From Candidatus Hecatellales archaeon (GTDB lineage Archaea; Thermoproteota; Bathyarchaeia; Hecatellales; Hecatellaceae): a stretch of DNA of 6,037 nt. The translations under genes were made by a program, and so were the position numbers. Each line of letters begins with the position of its first letter. Position 1 is the stretch's first letter. The stretch covers positions 1 to 6,037 of the forward strand of contig QMXU01000065.1 of assembly GCA_003662305.1 (NCBI GenBank), written 5' to 3'. Of this stretch, positions 1 through 5,853 are shown one piece after another. The notes beneath the pieces were generated by a model. The model was given only the letters and a program-made list of their open reading frames with translations. It was not told the DNA's origin and ran no database searches.

Positions 1-2
1 CA

Positions 3-125
3 GAGGAGATGCCTGTTAACAGGCTTTGGAGGGATGCAGGAGGACTCCTCTGGGGTGGAGGAACAACAGAAATCAACAACCTCATAATCGTCCGCGAACT
101 CTACAAGGAAAGAAAAAGAAAGTAA
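3..125 (+). CDS. Acyl-CoA dehydrogenase, C-terminal fragment (start lies outside the window)
   Basis: The last 40 codons of a gene that enters from the left edge, ending at TAA 123-125. The readable peptide has the C-terminal signature of flavin-dependent acyl-CoA dehydrogenases: a PVNRLWRDA segment (family form: Y-P-V-E-R-L-Y-R-D-A), then GGGTTEINNLIIVREL (family form: E-G-T-S-E-I-Q-R-x-I-I-A-R-E-L), then a short basic tail. These enzymes remove hydrogens from C2 and C3 of an acyl-CoA and pass electrons to electron-transfer flavoprotein. The residue just before GTTEI, which is the catalytic Glu in medium- and short-chain enzymes, is Gly here. Long-chain and isovaleryl-CoA dehydrogenases also have a small residue there and carry the base elsewhere. 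The rest of the protein is not visible, so substrate and catalytic base cannot be judged. It lies on the same strand as the mutase operon, but a 177-base gap with T-tracts suggests a separate transcript. Confidence 0.85.
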   Translation, partial: EEMPVNRLWRDAGGLLWGGGTTEINNLIIVRELYKERKRK

Positions 126-210
126 ACCGGCTGTTGCTATCAGCTTAACTCGCCTAGATTTTCAACTGTAGACTTTATACTCTTCTTGTGGATGGAAGCT
201 TGTTTGAACG

Positions 211-228
211 CATTTTTCAGATTTTTTA
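211..228 (+). terminator. Possible archaeal T-rich terminator of the acyl-CoA dehydrogenase gene
   Basis: Two T runs, T5 at 213-217 and T6 at 222-227, lie about 90 bases after the dehydrogenase stop codon. Archaeal transcription often ends at such U-tracts without a hairpin, and I see no strong stem before them. The AT-rich gap could produce such runs by chance, so this is weak support. Confidence 0.35.
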
Positions 229-232
229 GGAT

Positions 233-254
233 TAGTGATTAAAAAACGTCACTA
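233..254 (+). promoter_or_regulatory. Candidate TATA box (239-246) inside an inverted repeat; putative promoter/operator of the mutase operon
   Basis: TAGTGA (233-238) and TCACTA (249-254) are exact reverse complements separated by 10 bases that start with TTAAAAAA. An archaeal TATA element at 239-246 would place transcription start about 25 bases downstream, near 268-272, giving a leader of about 30 bases before the ATG at 303. A repeat bracketing the TATA box is a classic place for an archaeal repressor to block TBP/TFB. A second short repeat, TTACT-AA-AGTAA, lies at 269-280 over the predicted start site. The alternative TATA-like TTTATAC at 174-180 would give a leader of about 100 bases. 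All of this is inferred from motif and spacing. Confidence 0.4.
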
Positions 255-287
255 GCCTTTAATTCTCCTTACTAAAGTAATATCTTG

Positions 288-298
288 AGGTGGGGAGG
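288..298 (+). promoter_or_regulatory. Ribosome-binding site that decides the mutase start
   Basis: GAGGTG at 288-293 and the overlapping GGGGAGG at 292-298 lie 9 and 4 bases before the ATG at 303. An in-frame TTG at 285 sits immediately upstream of this site and so could not use it, and nothing Shine-Dalgarno-like precedes that TTG. This favours ATG 303 over TTG 285. Confidence 0.75.
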
Positions 299-302
299 AC
301 TC

Positions 303-1988
303 ATGTTTGACGGTAAATTTCTAGAGGAGCTCAAGAAGAGGCAGGAGGAATGGATGGAAACCCGTGTGAAGAAGGCTTTAAGCAAGGCTCCTGAAAGAAA
401 GAAGGAGTTTAAAACTTTCTCAGGCATCCCTGTCAAGCCCTTCTACACTCCAAACGACATTAAAGATTTAGACTATTTCAGCGACATAGCTTTTCCAGGA
501 GAATACCCGTACACTTCGGGCATATATCCTCTGATGTACAGGTCACGCCTTTACACTATGAGGCAGTACACTGGTTGGGGCACCGCCGAGGAAACCAACA
601 AGAGATGGAAGTATCTGCTCGCCCACGGGGAAACAGGTTTAAGCGCCGCATTCGACCTTCCTACCCAGCTTGGCTACGACCCAGACCACCCGCTGGCGAA
701 GGGGGAAGTAGGCAAGGTAGGATGCTCGATAAGCAACATATCAGAATACGAGCTTCTCTACCAGGATATTTCAATGGATAAGATAAGCGTTCACCTTCAG
801 GTGAATGCAACCGCACCTTTCATCGTAGCCATGCATATAGCTGAAGCTGACAGGCGTGGCGTGCCTAGGGACAGAATCTGGGGGGCATGCCAAAACGAGA
901 TTTTAAAGGAGTTCGTGGCTAGGGGAACCTTCATCTACCCTGTTGAGCATTCTATGAGGCTTGCCTGCGACCTAATGGAGTTCTGCGTTAAACAGATGCC
1001 CCGGTGGCAGCCTATAACCGTATGCCAGTACCACATCCAGGAGGCTGGAGCGGACTTCGTAACGGCTATGGGGTTAAGCTTCGCGAACGCCATATCCTAC
1101 GTGGAGGCAATGCTGAAGAGGGGGCTGCCCATCGACAGCTTCGCCTTCAACATCTCGGTTTGGAACTGTGTTTGCGCTCCTGAATTCTTCGAGGTTATAT
1201 GCGGTCTGAGGGCGGCTAGAAGGCTTTGGGCTAGGATAATGAAGGACAAGTTCGGAGCCAGAGACCCCCGCTCCTGCATGATGAGAATCTTCGTGGGTTC
1301 AGGAGGCTTACACCTGACTAGGGCTGAGCCTTTGAACAACATCATAAGGATTACCCTTTCATCGCTGGCAGCAGCCCTAGCCGGAGTGCAGGCTCAAAAC
1401 ATGCAGTGCTATGATGAGGCCTTCGCCATTCCCACCGAGGAATCCATGCGTATCGCTTTGAGGACCATGCAGATAGTAGCCTACGAGTCAGGGGTTACCG
1501 ACGTAATAGACCCGCTGGGGGGATCCTACTTTGTTGAGTCCCTCACGAACGAGATTGAAAAGAAGCTGAGGGAGATTATTCAGGCTGTGGAGGATGAGGG
1601 AGGAGCCATCGAAGCCATAAGGAAAGGGTGGATGCAGAGGCTTATAGCGAAGCAAGCATACGAGCAGCAAAAGAGAATAGAGGAAAAAGACATTATACGG
1701 GTAGGCGAAAACCTCTTCGCCGTCGAAAGAGAGGAGAAGCTTGAAAGCGTCTTCAAGGTTTCCCCAGAAGTGGAGGAGCAGGTGATAGAGAGGCTGGAGA
1801 AGTTTAAGGCTTCAAGAGACGGAAAGCAGGTTGAGGAAACGCTTGCTAAACTGCAGAAGGCAGCTGAAACCGGGAAGAACACCATGCCGTACATTATCGA
1901 CGCGGTTAAGGCGAAGGCTACACTAGGCGAAATGTGCGAAAGGCTGGTTCAAGTCTTCGGAAGAGCAGAAGAAATGGTAGTATGGTAG
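303..1988 (+). CDS. B12-dependent acyl-CoA mutase, large (catalytic) subunit, methylmalonyl-CoA mutase family
   Basis: A 561-residue catalytic TIM-barrel subunit without a B12 domain, as in split archaeal mutases. The partner is the next gene. Family hallmarks counted from ATG 303: YPLMYRSRLYTMRQYTGWGTAEETN (residues 75-99, written in pieces: YPLMYRSR then LYTMRQYTGW then GTAEETN), GLSAAFDLPTQLGYDPDHP (112-130), QNEILKEFVARGTFIYP (197-213), YHIQEAGA (243-250), RAARRLWARIM (303-313), PLNNIIR (343-349), VIDPLGGSYFVE (401-412), and a C-terminal NTMPYIIDAVKAKATLGEM (526-544). Tyr89, Gln197, Arg207 and His244 match the substrate-binding residues of Propionibacterium methylmalonyl-CoA mutase. Isobutyryl- and hydroxyisobutyryl-CoA mutases differ at the Tyr and Arg positions, so a carboxylated acyl-CoA is likely. 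However, the family's HSQTSG, TQSLHTNS and SFF segments are replaced by FVGSGG (330-335), VQAQNMQC (362-369) and SVWNCVC (285-291). The exact substrate is therefore open. ATG 303 is preferred over TTG 285 (+6 residues) because of the ribosome-binding site. Confidence 0.9.
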   Translation: MFDGKFLEELKKRQEEWMETRVKKALSKAPERKKEFKTFSGIPVKPFYTPNDIKDLDYFSDIAFPGEYPYTSGIYPLMYRSRLYTMRQYTGWGTAEETNKRWKYLLAHGETGLSAAFDLPTQLGYDPDHPLAKGEVGKVGCSISNISEYELLYQDISMDKISVHLQVNATAPFIVAMHIAEADRRGVPRDRIWGACQNEILKEFVARGTFIYPVEHSMRLACDLMEFCVKQMPRWQPITVCQYHIQEAGADFVTAMGLSFANAISYVEAMLKRGLPIDSFAFNISVWNCVCAPEFFEVICGLRAARRLWARIMKDKFGARDPRSCMMRIFVGSGGLHLTRAEPLNNIIRITLSSLAAALAGVQAQNMQCYDEAFAIPTEESMRIALRTMQIVAYESGVTDVIDPLGGSYFVESLTNEIEKKLREIIQAVEDEGGAIEAIRKGWMQRLIAKQAYEQQKRIEEKDIIRVGENLFAVEREEKLESVFKVSPEVEEQVIERLEKFKASRDGKQVEETLAKLQKAAETGKNTMPYIIDAVKAKATLGEMCERLVQVFGRAEEMVVW

Positions 1989-2004
1989 ACTGGGAGGGGG
2001 AAGC

Positions 2005-2403
2005 ATGAGTGAGAGGAAAATTAAGGTTTTAATAGCCAAGCCAGGCCTCGACGGTCATGACAGGGGAGCGAAGGTTGTTGCAACAGCCCTGAAAGAAGCC
2101 GGCATGGAGGTAATCTACACCGGACGCTTCAAGAAGCCGGATGAAATAGTCAGCTTAGCCCTCAAGGAGAAGGTAGACCTCATCGGCTTAAGCATTCTCT
2201 CAGGAACCCACATGCACTGGTGCAGGGAAGTCATGAAAAAGCTCAGGGAGGCCGGCGCAGACATCCCGGTGATCCTTGGAGGAATAGTCCTCGACGATGA
2301 AATCCCGGTTTTAAAGGAGGAATTAGGAATAGCTGAAGTGTTCCCTCCAGGCTCAAAACTTCAGGACATAGTTAAACGCGTTGAAGAGCTAGCTAAGAGG
2401 TGA
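2005..2403 (+). CDS. B12-binding small subunit of the acyl-CoA mutase
   Basis: A 132-residue cobalamin-binding domain that brings adenosylcobalamin to the barrel of the large subunit for radical carbon-skeleton rearrangement. The base-off/His-on signature DxHxxG is present as D16-G-H18-D-R-G21. His18 would be the lower axial cobalt ligand, and Lys12 and Asp16 match the Lys/Asp/His network of known mutases. The SxL motif (S63-I-L65) and the GG of the nucleotide-tail pocket (G92-G93, LGGIVLDDEIP) are intact. Length is normal for a stand-alone subunit. The gap after the large subunit is 16 bases with a GGGAGGGGG ribosome-binding site (1992-2000). Unlike the large subunit, this protein looks conventional, so any substrate novelty sits in the barrel. 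Confidence 0.95.
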   Translation: MSERKIKVLIAKPGLDGHDRGAKVVATALKEAGMEVIYTGRFKKPDEIVSLALKEKVDLIGLSILSGTHMHWCREVMKKLREAGADIPVILGGIVLDDEIPVLKEELGIAEVFPPGSKLQDIVKRVEELAKR

Positions 2404-2409
2404 AAGCCG

Positions 2410-3633
2410 ATGGCGGAGCTAAGAGAAACAGAGCAGAGAGAATTGGAGTTCTTCAGCAGGATTACCGTGCTCAGCCACGAGCAGGCTACAACTCTGCCTT
2501 TTCTCACATACCTGCTGGCTGCTGAAGGGATGAACGTTATAAGGCTGGAGGACCCTGTGAAGGGGGACCCCAACCGGAGGGTTGGCGAGCCAGCTTTAGG
2601 CGAAGACAGAATGTACACTTACTATCTGCCCAACAACGTGGGTAAGAAGGCTATAACGCTGAACCTCGCCGAGGAGAGAGGCCGTGAAATCTTAAAGGAG
2701 CTTATCGAAAAGCTTAACGTGGACATTTTCGCCACTAACACGCTTCCGAAACGCTACGGGAAGCTGGGCATAGACTACGAGATCCTGCGTAGCGTTAAAA
2801 AGGATCTAATCTGGGTTGGCATCACAGGTTTCGGGCCTGAAAGCAACGAGCCGGCCTACGACCCGATTCTCCAGGCGAGATGCGGGTACATGGAGATAAC
2901 CGGTGAAAAAGGCGGCCCACCCATGGTTTTCGGAGTTCCCATAGTGGATTTGGGAGCCAGCTTAATCGCCTATGGCCAGGTGATGAAGGCCCTGTTTAAG
3001 CGGGCTGTGACAGGTGAAGGATGCAGGGTTGACATTTCCATGTTTCAAGGGGCAGTATCCATAATGGTAAACCCGATAGTGATGGCTGTGGACTTCGGCA
3101 AGAAGATTACGAGGAGAGGAAACACCCACGAGTTCTTCGCCCCCGTATCCGTTTACCCTGCCAAAGACGGCTACGTTTACATAGCTGTCGGCAACGACAG
3201 GCAGTGGGAAACCATAACCAAGCTTCCAGGCTTCGAATTTCTTTACAGCAAAGAATACGAAACTAACGCCGGCAGGATAGCGGACGTCGACAACCTTAAC
3301 AGGAAGCTTTCAGAGGCAACGAGAAAGTACACCGTGGACGAGCTTATCAGCATGTTCAACCGGATAGGGGTGCCCATCTCCAAGATTAACACCATCATGG
3401 ATGCAGCACGGGATCCCTACATCAGCAAGTATATGATTACGGCCAAGGACCCGCGGACAGGGAAGGAGATACATCTTCCGCCTCCACCATCCATTACAGC
3501 CTACCTGAAATCTGTAGGCTTCAAAATGAGCTTCCCGCCGAGGATGGGAGAGCACAACGAGGAAATCTACTGTGGAGTCTTAGGGTACAGCCGCTCAGAA
3601 CTGGAAGAGTTAAAAAGTAAGGGGATAATTTAG
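2410..3633 (+). CDS. Class III (CaiB/BaiF, formyl-CoA-transferase family) CoA-transferase
   Basis: A 407-residue enzyme of the family that moves CoA between carboxylic acids through enzyme-bound mixed anhydrides and an aspartyl-CoA thioester. Visible features: an N-terminal nucleotide-type fold ending in MNVIRLEDPVKGDPNR (41-56); NNVGKKAITLNL (75-86), the usual N-x-x-K-x-S-I-x-L-D-L block; ITGFGP (138-143); and YDPILQARCGYMEITGEKGGPP (150-171, ending just before the catalytic strand). GVPIVDLGAS (175-184) provides Asp180, aligned with catalytic Asp169 of Frc. RAVTGEGCRVDISMF (198-212), GVPISKINTIMDAARDPYI and FPPRMGEHNEEIYCGVLGYS near the C-terminus complete the family pattern. The position of Frc Gln17 in its QAGP motif is Thr27 here (TTLP), so the N-terminal pocket is atypical. 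GAGGTGA at 2397-2403 overlaps the preceding stop and lies 6 bases before ATG 2410, which implies translational coupling. The mutase context suggests succinyl-CoA or a related dicarboxyl-CoA as donor, but that is inference. Confidence 0.9.
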   Translation: MAELRETEQRELEFFSRITVLSHEQATTLPFLTYLLAAEGMNVIRLEDPVKGDPNRRVGEPALGEDRMYTYYLPNNVGKKAITLNLAEERGREILKELIEKLNVDIFATNTLPKRYGKLGIDYEILRSVKKDLIWVGITGFGPESNEPAYDPILQARCGYMEITGEKGGPPMVFGVPIVDLGASLIAYGQVMKALFKRAVTGEGCRVDISMFQGAVSIMVNPIVMAVDFGKKITRRGNTHEFFAPVSVYPAKDGYVYIAVGNDRQWETITKLPGFEFLYSKEYETNAGRIADVDNLNRKLSEATRKYTVDELISMFNRIGVPISKINTIMDAARDPYISKYMITAKDPRTGKEIHLPPPPSITAYLKSVGFKMSFPPRMGEHNEEIYCGVLGYSRSELEELKSKGII

Positions 3634-3640
3634 GGTTCCG

Positions 3641-3793
3641 TCAGCTCTCCTTTCGAAGGCACTTCCTGCAAACCTGCCTTACGATGTCGTAGTCGTCTCT
3701 GCAGACCACCCTACCGCAAATCCTGCAGACGTAAGGCTTCACACCTGTTTTCGCCACCTCGATTCTTTTACCACAAATCTTGCAGACTGGCAT
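3641..3793 (-). CDS. Small Cys-rich zinc-finger protein (50 aa)
   Basis: A short reading frame on the minus strand, from ATG (3793-3791) to TGA (3643-3641), encoding 50 residues with seven cysteines: C4-x2-C7, C23-x2-C26, C31 and C42-x2-C45. CKICGK and VCRICGRVVC are typical zinc knuckles. The spacing and the CRxCGxxxC core followed by D33-D34 resemble a two-zinc treble-clef/cross-brace finger in which an Asp could replace the eighth Cys. The rest is rich in Lys/Arg. A run of six G (plus-strand 3800-3805) lies 6 bases before the ATG, and the gene starts 24 bases after the AOR stop, so it is probably the last gene of that operon. I do not recognise a named function. Nucleic-acid or protein binding is possible, and so is a role linked to the oxidoreductase. 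The ordered Cys pairs argue strongly that the frame is real. Confidence 0.8.
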   Translation of the reverse strand: MPVCKICGKRIEVAKTGVKPYVCRICGRVVCRDDYDIVRQVCRKCLRKES

Positions 3794-3817
3794 TCAGAGC
3801 CCCCCATCAACTTTAGG

Positions 3818-5851
3818 TTAAGCCTTCCTTTTAGCTGCTCCCGCCTCCGCCTTTGAGGCCAGCAGACCTCTCCTTTTAAGGTCTTCTGCAACGTCTTTCA
3901 TGCCCAGTTCAACCAGTTTGTCCTCGAACAGGAGGCCTGTACGCTTATCCCATCCTCTGAGCTCGTAGTATTCGTCGAGCATGGCTTCAAACTTTTCTCT
4001 GGGGAAAACTCTGCCTTTAAACTTGCCTGAGGGCACAGGCTGATTGAAGAATCTTTGGGGAAGCGTGTCGTCTTTTCTTCTGACGCCGAACCTCGTGTTT
4101 AAAGCTCTCTCGAGAGCTACTACTCTTTCACCTGCCTGGAGCAGCGTCTCATAGGTGAAGGGTATTCCTGTTGCGGCTGAAAGCCACTCGTGGTATTTGA
4201 CTGAAAGCAGCTTCTTTCCGCCTTTAAACTGCTTGCTCATTATTTCGGGGATGGGATATTCAGGGTAGAAGGATGCATGCATGAACCTGCATGTTCCCAT
4301 GGAGTCTGTGACGGCCGCCATGTTCTCATGCCAGAATATAAGCCTGACCTTCCCTCCGAAGGCGCCGAGCATGCAGGCTTCCTTAGAGCCAAAGAGCTCT
4401 TCGGCAACCGCACGGAAGTAGGGCAGCATTTCGAAGACAGGGTGGGCTCTCAGATGGTCTGAGCCTCTGCTGGCTACAGCGTAGCCGAAGCCGAATCCTA
4501 TGGCAACCCTTGGGTCTGTTCCTATGGTTTCAAGTCCTTTAACGTCCGTAGTGTATTTTTCAGCCCCCCTTCCTATGGCTTTAGCAGCCTTCCGCACTCC
4601 TAGGGCGCCAAGTTCTCCTAGTTTACCTTTCTTCTCCGCTATCCTGTGAATCATCTCGATCATTGCTTCAGCGTTTCCGAAGTGGAGGTCTAAGCCTTCA
4701 AGCTCCTCATGGGACAGTATCCCCTCCTCGTGGAGCTCCATGAACAGGGCTATGGTGTTTCCGCAGCTTATGGTGTCTACGCCGAGGTCGTTGGCTATCA
4801 TGGAGGCGTGGAAGACTGCTTCAAGGTCGCCTATGCCGCATTTCGAGCCGAAGGCTGCCAGCGTCTCGAATTCTATGCCTCCCTTGGTTCCAGCATACTT
4901 GCCTGACTCTATTCTTCCGAAGCGTTTACACCTGTTAGGGCAGGAGAGGCATGCTCTACCTCCCGGGATGGGAGACTCCTTGATGGAGAACCTGTCTCTG
5001 AAGGCTTCTCCAGCAATGTCGTAGGCCTTCTCGAAAACCGTTTCACGGAAGTTCCTCGTGGGAAGCCATCCCTGAGCATTCCCAACCGCCAGGATTACAG
5101 GCGTGCCTAGGGCGGCGTGCTCCTGAGTTCTGAAGCCAGGCTCGTCCATGAGAGCCTGCCAGGAGTCCCTCACAACCTCCATGTAGCGGTTGGGGTCTGC
5201 AACCCTCAGGGCTCCTGTACCCCTAACGGCTATGGCCTTCAGATTCTTGGAAGCCATAACAGTTCCAGTTCCGGTTCTTCCCGCCGCATCCCAGTAGTCG
5301 AAAATCAGGCAGCCGTACAGCACGCCGTTTTCAGCTGCGGGGCCTACGGCTGCAACTTTGAGGTCAGGGTCGCCGTGGTCCCTTTGAAGGGTTGAGGTTG
5401 TCTCCAGCACTCCTTTACCCCAGAGGTGTCCTGCGTCTCTGAGCTCTACAAGGTCGTCTTCCACGTAGAGGTATACGGGCTTAGGCGATTTCCCTTTGAT
5501 TATGATTCCGTCGTAGCCGGCGTACTTCAGCTCCGGCCCCCAGTGGGCTCCAGCATTAGAGTTACCGTAGATTCCCGTTAGAGGAGAGCGGGCTGCCACG
5601 TTCAGACGGCCTGTCGTCACCCCCAGCAGTCCTGTAACCGGACCTGTGGAGATGCATAGCATGTTGTCCGGTGATAGGGAGTCTGCGTCTGGCGGAAGCT
5701 CGTCGTAGAGGATTTTAGCGTCTCTCCCTCTTCCTCCAATATACAGGGTGCAGAGCTCCTTTGAGAGAGGCTCCTTTCCTATTTCTCTCTTAGTCAAGTC
5801 TACTCTAAGCAGCTGTCCAGCGTAGCCTCCATACTCGAAGACTTCCACCAC
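3818..5851 (-). CDS. Aldehyde:ferredoxin oxidoreductase family protein (tungsten/molybdenum bis-pterin enzyme)
   Basis: A 677-residue cytoplasmic oxidoreductase, longer than the roughly 605 residues of Pyrococcus AOR. The N-terminal pterin-binding domain shows YGGYAGQLLRVDLTKREI (7-24), GGRGRDAKILYDE (39-51), the SPDNMLCISTGPVTG block (60-74), ARSPLTGIYGNSNAGAHWGPE (87-107, read as adjacent pieces), ELKYAGYDGIIIKGK and LWGKGVLET. GRTGTGTVMASKNLKAI (191-207) is the second pterin-loop signature. The 4Fe-4S cluster ligands are C301-x2-C304-x3-C308 and, far downstream, C521 in DSMGTCRF. GIEFETL (325-331) and RGSDHLRAHP (462-471) carry the conserved Glu and His near the metal. The family oxidises aldehydes to acids, or reduces acids, with ferredoxin; the substrate cannot be read here. 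Start GTG 5851 has GGGGAGGGG 6 bases upstream; the adjacent GTG 5848 is possible. The gene begins 2 bases after the ferredoxin-type subunit, so the two probably form a complex. A short Ala/Lys tail (about 664-677) looks disordered. Confidence 0.93.
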   Translation of the reverse strand: MVEVFEYGGYAGQLLRVDLTKREIGKEPLSKELCTLYIGGRGRDAKILYDELPPDADSLSPDNMLCISTGPVTGLLGVTTGRLNVAARSPLTGIYGNSNAGAHWGPELKYAGYDGIIIKGKSPKPVYLYVEDDLVELRDAGHLWGKGVLETTSTLQRDHGDPDLKVAAVGPAAENGVLYGCLIFDYWDAAGRTGTGTVMASKNLKAIAVRGTGALRVADPNRYMEVVRDSWQALMDEPGFRTQEHAALGTPVILAVGNAQGWLPTRNFRETVFEKAYDIAGEAFRDRFSIKESPIPGGRACLSCPNRCKRFGRIESGKYAGTKGGIEFETLAAFGSKCGIGDLEAVFHASMIANDLGVDTISCGNTIALFMELHEEGILSHEELEGLDLHFGNAEAMIEMIHRIAEKKGKLGELGALGVRKAAKAIGRGAEKYTTDVKGLETIGTDPRVAIGFGFGYAVASRGSDHLRAHPVFEMLPYFRAVAEELFGSKEACMLGAFGGKVRLIFWHENMAAVTDSMGTCRFMHASFYPEYPIPEIMSKQFKGGKKLLSVKYHEWLSAATGIPFTYETLLQAGERVVALERALNTRFGVRRKDDTLPQRFFNQPVPSGKFKGRVFPREKFEAMLDEYYELRGWDKRTGLLFEDKLVELGMKDVAEDLKRRGLLASKAEAGAAKRKA

Positions 5852-5853
5852 TG

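Noticed and set aside
1..87. Alternative frame 1 reading through the left edge, ending at TAA 85-87
   Set aside because: Low-complexity peptide with no family resemblance, whereas frame 3 gives an unmistakable acyl-CoA dehydrogenase C-terminus.
285..302. TTG start at 285 giving a six-residue longer mutase large subunit
   Set aside because: The strong ribosome-binding site lies downstream of this TTG, the extra residues (LRWGGL) are translated Shine-Dalgarno sequence, and ATG 303 gives a natural N-terminus.
126..302. Riboswitch (for example cobalamin) or small RNA upstream of the B12 mutase
   Set aside because: I looked for a B12-box-like conserved element and long stems and saw only two short inverted repeats; the probable leader is too short for a riboswitch.
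1097..1894. Open frames of 60-104 codons on the minus strand inside the mutase large subunit
   Set aside because: They have no recognisable domain and lie fully within a strongly conserved gene on the other strand. They are by-products of its codon use.
2361..3555. Minus-strand open frames of 81-85 codons within the CoA-transferase
   Set aside because: No domain features and no plausible operon position; the plus-strand frame has clear family motifs throughout.
4277..5395. Plus-strand open frames of 61-94 codons within the AOR gene
   Set aside because: The minus frame carries the AOR cluster cysteines and pterin motifs over the whole span, and the plus-strand frames show nothing recognisable.
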